From the NCBI RefSeq assembly GCF_003474435.1, contig NZ_QRNF01000041.1:1-27062 (forward strand): DNA of 27,062 nt, given 5' to 3'. The notes beneath the pieces were generated by a model that saw nothing but the letters and a program-made list of their open reading frames with translations, searched no databases and had not been told where the DNA came from. The position numbers were made by a program, and so were the translations under genes. This DNA comes from Ruminococcus sp. AF46-10NS. Lineage in GTDB: Bacteria > Bacillota > Clostridia > Lachnospirales > Lachnospiraceae. Below, one piece after another: positions 1 through 7,342 of the stretch (position 1 is the first letter of the stretch; each line of letters opens with the position of its first letter).

Positions 1-97
1 AACCGTTCTTTAAATGTAAAGAAATTTTCGAGAATCGTATGTGTTTCACTGTTTAGTTATCAAGGTTTGTTGTGTCTGTCTCTCAGACAGCTCGTTT
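1..97 (-). promoter_or_regulatory. Probable leader of an rRNA (or other stable RNA) operon running off the left edge
   Basis: Read on the minus strand, this stretch follows three tandem promoters. It starts with a small hairpin (CTGTCT/AGACAG, plus-strand 76-90) and then has a segment of the form CCTTGATAACTAAACAGTG. That segment resembles the boxA-type antitermination leaders and spacers seen next to 16S/23S genes in Clostridia. No open reading frame or mature RNA is visible before base 1, so the gene itself, probably 16S rRNA, lies outside the window. The rRNA assignment is inferred from promoter architecture and leader resemblance; a tRNA operon is the main alternative. Confidence 0.55.
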
Positions 98-126
98 ATT
101 TTATCTCATCTCTTTTTGTTTGTCAA
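98..126 (-). promoter_or_regulatory. Sigma-A promoter, proximal of three in tandem
   Basis: On the minus strand the -35 TTGACA (plus-strand 121-126) and the -10 TAAAAT (98-103) are separated by exactly 17 bases. It is the closest of three promoters to the left edge and feeds the presumed rRNA leader. Confidence 0.75.
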
Positions 127-197
127 GCACTTTTTTAAGTTTTTTTTCAAACATTTTTGAGTTAAGATTTTGTTGCCGCTTCGTTGACGACTTGGAT

Positions 198-226
198 ACT
201 TTATCATATCTTCTGTCTTTTGTCAA
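198..226 (-). promoter_or_regulatory. Sigma-A promoter, middle of three in tandem
   Basis: On the minus strand there is a -35 TTGACA (221-226), a 17-base spacer and a -10 TAAAGT (198-203). It sits 100 bases upstream of the proximal promoter, a regular phasing typical of stable-RNA promoter arrays. Confidence 0.7.
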
Positions 227-300
227 CAACTTTTTATTTTTTCTGAAACAAAATATTATTATCATTTTTCTGAAAACAATTTGTTCCCAACAACTCTGAT

Positions 301-329
301 AGAATAGCACTTTTTCCAGTACCTGTCAA
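301..329 (-). promoter_or_regulatory. Sigma-A promoter, distal of three in tandem
   Basis: On the minus strand there is a -35 TTGACA (324-329), a 17-base spacer and a -10 TATTCT (301-306). It lies 103 bases upstream of the middle promoter. The AT-rich DNA around 330-380 could act as an UP element. The upstream cvpA-like gene is closed by a terminator at 383-449, so this promoter starts a new transcription unit. Confidence 0.7.
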
Positions 330-382
330 CATATTTTTTATAAAAAATACTTTTTTCTCAAAAAAATATGTTTTTCAAATAA

Positions 383-449
383 AAACCGCACTCCGCAGAC
401 ACGATTCCCCCCTGAAATTCAGTGGAATCATGCCTGCAGAATGCGGTTT
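383..449 (-). terminator. Rho-independent terminator of the cvpA-like operon, overlapping the CDS end
   Basis: The inverted repeat has outer arms AAACCGCA (383-390) and TGCGGTTT (442-449) and inner arms GATTCC (403-408) and GGAATC (424-429). On the minus strand it is followed by a T run. The 5' arm contains the last codons and stop of the CvpA-like gene, so coding sequence and terminator are shared. It separates this operon from the downstream tandem promoters. Confidence 0.8.
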
Positions 450-1141
450 ATTCCTGCAAAGATGCGTATAAAAATGTTTTTATCATAGAGAAAATTCAGT
501 ACTGTGTCTCCTCTGATCAGCCTTAAACCTTCCTGTCCTACTTCCGTATTGCAGAGGATCGTCAGTACAAGCATTGCAACCCATATAAAAATAACACATT
601 TCCCTCCGCCTATCACTGCCCCTGCCAGTTTGTTGATTCCCCGCAGTACCGGAAGTCTCGCCAGAAGATCCAGTGCATAGGCAAATACATGGATCAGCAC
701 AGATGCCAGTATATATGACACCAGAAAAGAAAGGCAGTTTACTGCTATATTGGCAAGATAGCGAGAAACATATTCTCCGAATGTATTTACAGAAAGGGTC
801 TGATACACTGCTGCCGTATTATTATCTGCTATTCCATTCTGAAGCAATTCTGGAAAGTTCATGCCGCTGATCAGCTCATTCTGCTGTTCCCCGTCAACTA
901 CAGTTTTCCCATCCATCAGTGATTCTGCAAAATTCCCACTGACATCCTGGATTTTTTCGTAAACAGATGTATTATCCCTGATAAAAGAATTCACATAGGG
1001 ATTGATCAGCCATACTACAACAACAGATAACATAACGAGCAGTACAGATACTACTTCTTTTATAAAACCGCGCCGGTACCCGTCAACCATAGAAAAGGCA
1101 AGCAGTACAATCACAGCCAGTCCAAGCCATGTCCAGCTCAT
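428..1141 (-). CDS. CvpA family membrane protein
   Basis: A 237-residue membrane protein of the CvpA (colicin V production) family. A short N-terminal helix starting around residue 5 is followed by the family-typical D-G-Y-R-R-G-F segment near 20-27. A second helix lies at about 30-48, and two more hydrophobic segments lie at about 133-160 and 183-200. The region at about 50-125 is polar and probably extracytoplasmic. The ATG has a good site, GGAGG six bases upstream. The gene follows the DUF5711-like gene with a 10-base gap, so the two are very likely cotranscribed, and it ends inside a terminator hairpin. The family is linked to envelope processes, but no biochemical role can be read from this sequence. 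Confidence 0.85.
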   Translation of the reverse strand: MSWTWLGLAVIVLLAFSMVDGYRRGFIKEVVSVLLVMLSVVVVWLINPYVNSFIRDNTSVYEKIQDVSGNFAESLMDGKTVVDGEQQNELISGMNFPELLQNGIADNNTAAVYQTLSVNTFGEYVSRYLANIAVNCLSFLVSYILASVLIHVFAYALDLLARLPVLRGINKLAGAVIGGGKCVIFIWVAMLVLTILCNTEVGQEGLRLIRGDTVLNFLYDKNIFIRIFAGINRILQA

Positions 1142-1151
1142 ATCTGCCTCC

Positions 1152-2384
1152 TTAACTGAATTTAATGGTGCTGACTCCGTTATCCATCACCATCAGGTAT
1201 TTGTTCCATCCGATTTTAAAGAAATTACGGATCGTCCCATCCACACTTCCCATATATTTCTGCACACCGCGGCTGTTCATTACGCAGATCTGGGAACTGT
1301 TGTACATGATAATGTTTCCACCGCTCATCTTGATAGTGCTGTATGCAACATTGAAATTCCTGCGAAACTTCAGCTGCCCGTTCATATTATAGACTTCCAT
1401 TGTATATTCACTATCTTTATTATTGTTCTTGAATACCAACCCGATCCTTTCATCATCAAAAAATGTGCTTACGATCTCCTGTTTTACATTGATAGTCTTG
1501 CTCTCTTTCGGAATCTGGTTTCCCTGATAAGTAGAAAATCCATCATCCCGCAACGCAATATACTGGCTTTCGCTGATACACTCTACCTGCGGAATCACCG
1601 CGTTCTCGTAAGTATAACCACTTACGATTCTATCATCCTCATTCTGTCCTACATCTCCATAATTATAAAAAGCAACATAGCTGGTAGTCTTACTTCCATC
1701 TACATACTGGAATGTTACCATCATCACACCATTGTCAGAAACCGCAACATCCATCGGATATCCGGGATCATCTATTTTCGTAAGGTTCTCTGCCACCAGG
1801 CTTCCATCTGAATTGTAAAAATTGATCCAGGTATTTTCATCATTATCAAGAATCGCTGCTACCATTCCATTAGCCGCTATCCGGACTTTTACAATTGAAT
1901 ATGATGTTGTAACAGTTCCTGTGATCCCTTTCTTATCGCAGATATAAAGAGATGTCCCCTCACTGTCTGCAACAACTGCCCTGCTTCCATTGACATCAGC
2001 AATGGGATTCTGCATGGTGTAAGTTTCATTCCACACCGTATTCATACTGCTGTCAACAACAGATACCCCATCCGGACTGTACCTCAGAATATCTCCATCC
2101 ATCTCCACATACTGGGTGGAAACAACATCTTCCTGTTCACTGGTATTAAGCACCTTATAACTGTGGTAACTCCGCTTCTCAACATAAACAAATACAAGGC
2201 ACACTGCCACCACCACAACCGCCGTTGCTACCAGTTTTTTTCCAGTGTCTGAGAGCTTACGGCGATGGTACGACTTTCCTCTGGATGTTCCCACCTGTAC
2301 AGCCTGCTCCTGCGCCAGTTTTGCTTTTTGTTTCATCAACTTTTTACGCTTTTGTTTTTTTTGAATTTTTTTTATGATATTCAC
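1152..2384 (-). CDS. DUF5711-like, membrane-anchored beta-propeller-type protein
   Basis: A 410-residue protein with a very basic cytoplasmic N-terminus (K/R-rich, 1-50), one transmembrane helix (about 51-68) and a long extracytoplasmic domain. That domain has repeated beta-strand/turn segments of the YWTD/WD-like kind, for example around D-G-D-I-L-R-Y-S and G-T-S-L-Y-I-C-D. This matches the DUF5711 family of Firmicutes, which has no assigned activity. The start codon is GTG at 2382-2384, preceded by AAGGGA; the next in-frame methionine would lose part of the basic leader. It is the first gene of a two-gene operon with the CvpA-like gene, driven by an extended -10 promoter at 2432-2440. Family recognition is from memory of similar proteins; function is unknown. 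Confidence 0.7.
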   Translation of the reverse strand: MNIIKKIQKKQKRKKLMKQKAKLAQEQAVQVGTSRGKSYHRRKLSDTGKKLVATAVVVVAVCLVFVYVEKRSYHSYKVLNTSEQEDVVSTQYVEMDGDILRYSPDGVSVVDSSMNTVWNETYTMQNPIADVNGSRAVVADSEGTSLYICDKKGITGTVTTSYSIVKVRIAANGMVAAILDNDENTWINFYNSDGSLVAENLTKIDDPGYPMDVAVSDNGVMMVTFQYVDGSKTTSYVAFYNYGDVGQNEDDRIVSGYTYENAVIPQVECISESQYIALRDDGFSTYQGNQIPKESKTINVKQEIVSTFFDDERIGLVFKNNNKDSEYTMEVYNMNGQLKFRRNFNVAYSTIKMSGGNIIMYNSSQICVMNSRGVQKYMGSVDGTIRNFFKIGWNKYLMVMDNGVSTIKFS

Positions 2385-2415
2385 AACTGTATCCCTTACC
2401 TTATCATTAATTGTA

Positions 2416-2440
2416 AACTGGTTTTCCAGTTATTATAGCA
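2416..2440 (-). promoter_or_regulatory. Extended -10 promoter with a start-site hairpin, upstream of the DUF5711-like gene
   Basis: On the minus strand an extended -10 TGCTATAAT (2432-2440) lies between the LysM-protein stop and the DUF5711-like gene. The -35 is weak (TTGTTT, 18-base spacer). Directly downstream, at the expected start site, is a perfect AACTGG-TTTT-CCAGTT palindrome (2416-2431). It could be an operator or a weak terminator for the gene upstream; the T run after it is poor. Confidence 0.5.
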
Positions 2441-2447
2441 CACTCAG

Positions 2448-3803
2448 TCAGGGTAAAACAATTACCTGCCCGGGATAAATAATTTCGTTGGCAGAAATCC
2501 CGTTAAGTTTACAGATTTCTTCCATTGCCTCTGCATTTCCGTAACATCGAATACTGATCTGGTATAAAGTATCTCCTGGCCTTATCACATATGTGGGATG
2601 CGCATTCTCCGCTGATGCCGCAGTTTCTGCTGCCTGCTGTGTATTCTGATCTTTATTTTCGTCTGCATCTGTATCTTTATTTTTTTTCAATTTCTTTTCT
2701 GCATAATTTTTTTGTTTTTTTTCTGCTCCTGTACTTCCTGAATTATTTTCTGTCTGTGTCTGTGCTTTTTCTGTCACTGCCGGCACCGGTGTCTGCGTAA
2801 TATCATTTTTTTCAGCGTCAGAAAGTGGCTCCGTTGCAGATAGTTTGTCTGTTTTTGGGGTCACTGCGGCAGTGATCGGCACACTCTCATCTGAAGGCTC
2901 TGACTTTTCCGGTTCCGTTACCACTTCACCGGACAACTCTGCATCCGTACTATTAGTCTCGGCCTCTTCTGGTGTTATCTGAGCGATTACTGCGGAAGCG
3001 GTTGCCACATCCTCCGGAATCCCGGAACTTTTCTGCCGGTTCTGAAAAAATGCCACTCCGGTTGCCAGCACTGCCAGAGCCAGACACACCGTTGCTGCAT
3101 AAGAAAAAACGGAAGTCTTTTCCTCCTCCTGTTCTCCCGGTTTTTTGCTGTCTATGATCTTACGAAAATTCCGGACAGCTTTATCCTCTACTTTCTCAGA
3201 TGTTTCCGGTCCGACATTCTGTTTTCTTTCTATCATATACGTCTGCATCTGAGAATTTTTTTCATAATAGATATAATAGCCCTCTACCTTCACCATCGTT
3301 CCGCCATCATAACGAAAAAATGCCTCATCACATTCCACCGGTTCCATCAGCATCAGGATCTTTTCTCCTCCAAAATACCTTAAATGTGCTTTCACCAGCA
3401 AATCTGTAATCTCCACAGCCACCTGATGCTGTGCAAAAAACCATCCAACAATTTCCTGATCCGGAAAATACTTTTCTTTGTTTTCCTGCAGTTTTTGCCA
3501 TATTTCTTCTGAAAAATCAATATGTTCCACCGTAGCTTCCATCTCGTCCGCAGCCAGTCCTCCTTTTACAAAAACACAGGTCATATCTGCCGTCCATTTG
3601 ATCTCACCTGTGAGAATAGCTGCTTTTCCCCTCTCTCCCTCCTCTTCCGACAGCCTCTTCAGAAATGTATATACATAATCTTCCACATAAATCCTGTAAT
3701 TCCCGTTGGCAAGTCCAATCTGCCGGACGTTTCTCGGCATGGCAAAGGTTTCCTGTGCTCCATCCTGTTCTGCCTGTTCCTCTTTATAAATGACCTCAAT
3801 CAT
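2448..3803 (-). CDS. LysM-domain membrane protein with a degenerate JAMM/MPN-like N-terminal domain
   Basis: A 451-residue protein in four parts. Residues 30-190 form a globular cytosolic domain. A single transmembrane helix follows at about 231-254. A long Thr/Glu/Lys-rich low-complexity linker spans about 260-400. One C-terminal LysM repeat (about 405-451, starting Y-V-I-R-P-G-D-T-L) should bind peptidoglycan. The globular domain resembles the JAMM/MPN fold: the sequence I-V-G-W-F-F-A-Q-H at 118-126 sits where JAMM proteases have V-G-W-Y-H-S-H-P. It is followed by I-T-D, then R-Y-F and the A-F-F-R-Y-D-G-G strand. The metal-binding histidines are absent, so it is predicted inactive. The ATG start has AAGGGGTGAT upstream. 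The fold is my inference from motif order; LysM and the membrane helix are clear. Confidence 0.8.
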   Translation of the reverse strand: MIEVIYKEEQAEQDGAQETFAMPRNVRQIGLANGNYRIYVEDYVYTFLKRLSEEEGERGKAAILTGEIKWTADMTCVFVKGGLAADEMEATVEHIDFSEEIWQKLQENKEKYFPDQEIVGWFFAQHQVAVEITDLLVKAHLRYFGGEKILMLMEPVECDEAFFRYDGGTMVKVEGYYIYYEKNSQMQTYMIERKQNVGPETSEKVEDKAVRNFRKIIDSKKPGEQEEEKTSVFSYAATVCLALAVLATGVAFFQNRQKSSGIPEDVATASAVIAQITPEEAETNSTDAELSGEVVTEPEKSEPSDESVPITAAVTPKTDKLSATEPLSDAEKNDITQTPVPAVTEKAQTQTENNSGSTGAEKKQKNYAEKKLKKNKDTDADENKDQNTQQAAETAASAENAHPTYVIRPGDTLYQISIRCYGNAEAMEEICKLNGISANEIIYPGQVIVLP

Positions 3804-3963
3804 CTTATATCACCCCTTCGGATACAGCATATCACAGCAAAAACGCGGAATTTAGCACAATATAAGATACTTTTCCCATAATTTACCGACAGATTCTGCA
3901 GCGTGCATATTTTTCCCATTTTCGGGATAAGATGAAGAGAAAAGAAAAGAATCGAGGTTCCCC

Positions 3964-4518
3964 ATGGCTTTTTACATTGATTCAAATAAAACCGGTTCTT
4001 CCGGAGAAATTGCATATCTTTTAAAAAAATGCATTCTTCACTGTCCCAAAAAATGGACTGAGATTGTTTTTTTATGCATTGGCAGTGACCGGATCACCGG
4101 TGATTGCTTAGGCCCATATATAGGACATCTGCTTCATCCCCACGAAAGTCCGCGGATCTTTGTCTACGGAACGCTCTCCGACCCGGTACATGCCTTGAAT
4201 CTTGAAAAAAGCTCCAGGCTTATCGGACAGCTCCACCCGCATGCCCTGGTCATTGCTATTGATGCTTCCCTTGGACAAAAAAAGCACCTGGGCTATGTGA
4301 CCATTGGAAATGGTGCACTGTACCCAGGTGCTGGTGTTCAGAAAAATCTTCCGCCTGTTGGAGATATCCACATCACAGGCATTGTGAACATTGCCGGAAT
4401 GCTGGAACATCTCACTCTGCAGACAACACGGCTCTCCACCGTAGTAGCACTGGCAGATGTCATTGCCGGAGGGATCTTAAAAATCCTTCCCGCAGAGACA
4501 GATATGATCTCCTGTTGA
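3964..4518 (+). CDS. yyaC: Spore protease YyaC family (DUF1256)
   Basis: A 184-residue protein with the hallmarks of YyaC: C-I-G-S-D-R-I-T-G-D-x-L-G-P near residues 38-51, a T-L-S-D-P-V-H-A-L-N-L stretch, an A-I-D-A-S-L-G segment and N-G-A-L-Y-P-G-A-G. The fold is related to the HybD-type hydrogenase-maturation peptidases. In Bacillus and Clostridia the gene is expressed during sporulation, but its substrate is unsettled. The ATG has GAGG eight bases upstream. It is divergent from the LysM gene and converges with the transketolase operon, only 29 bases separating their stops. No clear sigma-A promoter is seen in 3804-3963, which would fit a sporulation sigma factor, but no sporulation consensus is convincing either. 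Confidence 0.88.
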   Translation: MAFYIDSNKTGSSGEIAYLLKKCILHCPKKWTEIVFLCIGSDRITGDCLGPYIGHLLHPHESPRIFVYGTLSDPVHALNLEKSSRLIGQLHPHALVIAIDASLGQKKHLGYVTIGNGALYPGAGVQKNLPPVGDIHITGIVNIAGMLEHLTLQTTRLSTVVALADVIAGGILKILPAETDMISC

Positions 4519-4547
4519 TTTATAAAGCGGACATCCTCAAACTGATT

Positions 4548-5486
4548 TTAAGCAAAGTCTTTAATCTGGCTGTAGATACCCTCTGCATCAAGACCATATT
4601 TATGAAGAAGCTCTGCCGCCGGGCCGGACTCACCGAATACATCGTGGATTCCGATACGTTTAACCGGTACAGGAGCCTTCTCAGCCAGACACTCGCATAC
4701 AGCTCCGCCAAGTCCGCCAATGATAGAGTGCTCCTCAACAGTTACAACTTTGCCTGTTTCTTTGGCAGCTGCAACAACAAGCTCCTCATCAAGAGGTTTA
4801 ATGGTGTGGATATTGATAACTTTTGCATCGATTCCGTCTGCTGCAAGCTTCTCAGCTGCCTCAAGAGCAGGAGCAACGCAAAGTCCGTTTGCAATGATGG
4901 TAAGATCTTTTCCCTCGCGGAGAACAATACCTTTACCAAGCTCAAATTTATAATCTGGTCTGTCATTGATAACCGGAACTGCAAGACGTCCAAACCTCAT
5001 GTATACCGGTCCCTGATGCTCATAAGCGGCCTCAACCATAGCCTTGGCCTCGATATCATCAGACGGGCTTGCAACAACCATTCCAGGAATTACTCTCATA
5101 AGTGCAAAGTCCTCAAGGCACTGATGTGTGGCACCGTCCTCACCTACGGAAATACCGCCGTGAGTTGCTCCAATCTTTACATTAAGCTTCGGATATCCGA
5201 TGGAGTTGCGAACCTGCTCATAAGCACGTCCGGCTGCAAACATGGCAAATGTACTTGCAAAAGGAACCTTGCCTGTGGAAGCAATTCCTGCCGCAATACC
5301 CATCATGTTGCACTCTGCGATACCGCAGTCAATATGACGCTCCGGAAATTCTTTCTTGAACATACCTGTCTGTGTAGCTGCAGCAAGGTCAGCGTCCAGA
5401 ACGATAAGATTCTCGTGTTTTTTACCTAATTCTACAAGGGCACTGCCGTAGCTTGCTCTTGTTGCGATTTTCTTTACTTCTGACAT
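4548..5486 (-). CDS. Transketolase, C-terminal subunit
   Basis: A 312-residue half-transketolase holding the pyrimidine-binding domain (about 1-170) and the transketolase C-terminal domain (about 185-305). The catalytic glutamate that activates thiamine pyrophosphate is E58 in C-G-I-A-E-C-N. The A-T-H-G-G-I-S-V-G-E-D-G-A-T-H-Q segment forms part of the active site. With the N-terminal subunit it moves two-carbon units between ketose and aldose phosphates in the non-oxidative pentose phosphate pathway. Its start lies inside the end of the N-terminal subunit gene (13-base overlap), implying translational coupling and equal dosage. It is the last gene of the transaldolase-transketolase cluster. 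Split transketolases are normal in Clostridia. Confidence 0.95.
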   Translation of the reverse strand: MSEVKKIATRASYGSALVELGKKHENLIVLDADLAAATQTGMFKKEFPERHIDCGIAECNMMGIAAGIASTGKVPFASTFAMFAAGRAYEQVRNSIGYPKLNVKIGATHGGISVGEDGATHQCLEDFALMRVIPGMVVASPSDDIEAKAMVEAAYEHQGPVYMRFGRLAVPVINDRPDYKFELGKGIVLREGKDLTIIANGLCVAPALEAAEKLAADGIDAKVINIHTIKPLDEELVVAAAKETGKVVTVEEHSIIGGLGGAVCECLAEKAPVPVKRIGIHDVFGESGPAAELLHKYGLDAEGIYSQIKDFA

Positions 5487-6313
5487 AACGCTTCACCTAC
5501 CTTCTCCAGATCTTCCATTGCCTGTGCATACTGCTCGTCATTCGGAGCCTTTCCGTGCCAGCCTACTGCGTTTTCCATGTAGGAAACGCCCTTGCCTTTT
5601 ACGGTCTTCATGATGATAGCTGTCGGCATACCTTTGGTAGCTCTTGCCTCATCAAAAGCAGCTTTCAGCTGATCCATATCGTTGCCGTCAGCAACATTGA
5701 TCACATGGAAATTGAAAGCTTCGAATTTCTTGTCAATCGGGTACGGGGAGCATACATCTGCAATATCACCGTCGATCTGAAGTCCGTTATTGTCCACGAT
5801 CACAACCAGGTTGTCCAGTTTACGGAATCCTGCAAACATAGCAGCCTCCCATACCTGTCCTTCCTCAATCTCACCATCTCCAAGCAATGTATATACACGA
5901 TAATCATCATTGCTCAGTTTAGCGGAAAGAGCCATACCTACTGCTGCAGAGATACCCTGTCCAAGGGAACCGCTTGACATATCAACGCCCGGGATATGTT
6001 TCATATCCGGATGTCCCTGAAGGTAGGAACCAAGATGACGAAGTGTTTTCAGGTCTTCTTTCGGGAAGTATCCTCTCTCTGCAAGTACAGAGTAAAGTCC
6101 TGGTGCTGTATGTCCTTTGGAAAGAACAAAACGGTCACGGTCTGCTTTCTTAGGATCCTTCGGGTCGATGTTCATCTCCTCGAAATATAAGTAAGTAAAC
6201 ACATCTGCTGCAGAAAGGGATCCACCCGGATGTCCGGCCTTTGCTGCATGGACTGCTGTTACGATATCCTTGCGGACTTCGTTGGCAACTTTCTGAAGTT
6301 CTAACTTATCCAT
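5474..6313 (-). CDS. Transketolase, N-terminal (TPP-binding) subunit
   Basis: A 279-residue half-transketolase containing the thiamine diphosphate-binding domain. The G-H-P-G-G-S-L-S loop is at 27-34, the G-D-G motif at 145-147, and the metal-binding asparagines are in D-N-N-G near 174-177. The ATG is preceded by AAAAAAGGAGAC. It follows the transaldolase gene with a 71-base gap that holds a small hairpin, and it overlaps the C-terminal subunit by 13 bases. The two halves assemble into one cytosolic enzyme of the pentose phosphate pathway. Length and motifs are complete. Confidence 0.95.
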   Translation of the reverse strand: MDKLELQKVANEVRKDIVTAVHAAKAGHPGGSLSAADVFTYLYFEEMNIDPKDPKKADRDRFVLSKGHTAPGLYSVLAERGYFPKEDLKTLRHLGSYLQGHPDMKHIPGVDMSSGSLGQGISAAVGMALSAKLSNDDYRVYTLLGDGEIEEGQVWEAAMFAGFRKLDNLVVIVDNNGLQIDGDIADVCSPYPIDKKFEAFNFHVINVADGNDMDQLKAAFDEARATKGMPTAIIMKTVKGKGVSYMENAVGWHGKAPNDEQYAQAMEDLEKVGEALCQK

Positions 6314-6338
6314 GTTATAAATGTCTCCTTTTTTGGTG

Positions 6339-6355
6339 CTCCGGTCATGCCGGAG
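6339..6355 (-). other. Intercistronic hairpin between transaldolase and transketolase
   Basis: A perfect CTCCGG-(5)-CCGGAG inverted repeat lies in the 71-base gap. On the minus strand it is followed by CACCAAAAAAGG rather than a T run, so it is not a classical terminator. It could set mRNA stability or partial attenuation between the two genes. Confidence 0.4.
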
Positions 6356-6384
6356 TGTTTATATATAAAAGAGCTTCCAGTTAA

Positions 6385-7038
6385 TTACTCACCGAATACT
6401 GCTTTGTAGTCAGCCTGGAATTTAGCGATACCGGCATCTGTCAGCGGATGATGTGTCATCTGCTCGATTACCTTGAACGGTACAGTAGCAATGTCAGCAC
6501 CTGCAAGTGCACATGCTGTTACGTGCATTGGATGACGAACACTTGCTGCAATGATCTCTGTCGGGATATCTGCAACCGCAAACATCTCAGCGATCTGCTG
6601 GATCAGCTCAACACCATCTGTAGAGATGTCGTCCAGTCTTCCAAGGAACGGAGATACATATGTAGCACCTGCTCTTGCTGCAAGAAGTGCCTGGTTAGCG
6701 GAAAAGATCAGAGTAACGTTTGTCTTGATTCCCTCAGAAGAAAGCACTTTAACCGCTTTCAGTCCTTCTGTTGTCATCGGAATCTTAACAACCATGTTCG
6801 GATGGATTGCTGCGATCTCACGTCCCTCACGGATCATGCCCTCAGCATCTGTTGTTGTAGCTTTAACCTCACCGCTGATCGGTCCGTCAACGATAGTTGT
6901 GATCTCTTTGATTACTTCGTTGAAGTCTCTTCCCTCTTTTGCAATAAGGGACGGGTTGGTTGTAACACCACAGATAACTCCCATGTCATTAGCTTCTCTG
7001 ATATCCTCTACTTTAGCTGTGTCGATAAAAAATTTCAT
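6385..7038 (-). CDS. Transaldolase, short TalC/FSA type
   Basis: A 217-residue short transaldolase of the fructose-6-phosphate aldolase/TalC type. It starts M-K-F-F-I-D-T-A and has C-G-V-T-T-N-P-S at 23-30. The Schiff-base lysine is K85 in V-V-K-I-P, followed by T-N-V-T-L-I-F-S and [11 protein letters not shown]. It transfers a dihydroxyacetone unit between sedoheptulose 7-phosphate and glyceraldehyde 3-phosphate; some relatives instead cleave fructose 6-phosphate, which sequence alone cannot separate here. The ATG has GGAGG upstream. It is the first gene of the cluster with the two transketolase halves, under a promoter at 7084-7111. The LacI-type regulator just upstream is the obvious candidate controller. 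Confidence 0.92.
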   Translation of the reverse strand: MKFFIDTAKVEDIREANDMGVICGVTTNPSLIAKEGRDFNEVIKEITTIVDGPISGEVKATTTDAEGMIREGREIAAIHPNMVVKIPMTTEGLKAVKVLSSEGIKTNVTLIFSANQALLAARAGATYVSPFLGRLDDISTDGVELIQQIAEMFAVADIPTEIIAASVRHPMHVTACALAGADIATVPFKVIEQMTHHPLTDAGIAKFQADYKAVFGE

Positions 7039-7083
7039 TGTTTTTTCCTCCTGTTTACGTTCGTTCTTTTTCTTGATGATTTC

Positions 7084-7111
7084 ATTATAACAAACTCATT
7101 GTGAGGGTCAA
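7084..7111 (-). promoter_or_regulatory. Sigma-A promoter of the transaldolase-transketolase cluster
   Basis: On the minus strand there is a -35 TTGACC (7106-7111), a 16-base spacer and a -10 TATAAT (7084-7089). The spacer contains CTCA-CAA-TGAG, a short palindrome. AT-rich palindromes lie directly upstream. Confidence 0.7.
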
Positions 7112-7122
7112 GGCTCTTATTT

Positions 7123-7166
7123 TTTATTAATAAATATTTTATTAATAAAGTAGTATTTTATTAACA
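7123..7166 (-). promoter_or_regulatory. Cluster of TTTATTAATAAA palindromes, candidate operator
   Basis: Two identical self-complementary 12-mers (TTTATTAATAAA at 7123-7134 and 7138-7149) are spaced by 3 bases. A third partial copy, TTTATTAACA, is at 7157-7166, and a related palindrome ATTATTAATAAT is at 7292-7303. The array lies about 12-55 bases upstream of the -35 of the transaldolase promoter. It could bind a repressor or activator, or act as an UP element; AT-rich DNA makes chance palindromes more likely. The rest of the gap (7167-7342) has no gene, only AT-rich DNA with an isolated TTGACA at 7172-7177. Confidence 0.4.
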
Positions 7167-7342
7167 GAGCCTGTCAATTTTTTCACCCATAACAGCTTAC
7201 ATCCATTTTCCAAAACCTCATATATTGCTGTAAATATCGGTTTTTTTAACTTTTACAATTAAATGTACTTGCGGAAGTCTCTCTATATATTATTATTAAT
7301 AATTTATGCGCCATTATTTATTTTTCTGCTGGCAGACCTATC

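Noticed and set aside
72..310. Short ORFs on both strands in the promoter region
   Set aside because: They lie across three consensus promoters in AT-rich DNA, with no ribosome-binding site and low-complexity translations.
2650..3030. Apparent internal repeats in the LysM protein linker
   Set aside because: Thr/Glu/Lys/Ser low complexity typical of wall-spanning linkers; no regular repeat unit.
4515..5429. A 304-codon plus-strand ORF opposite the transketolase C-terminal subunit
   Set aside because: Shadow of a well-supported gene, no ribosome-binding site, Cys/Ser-rich nonsense translation.
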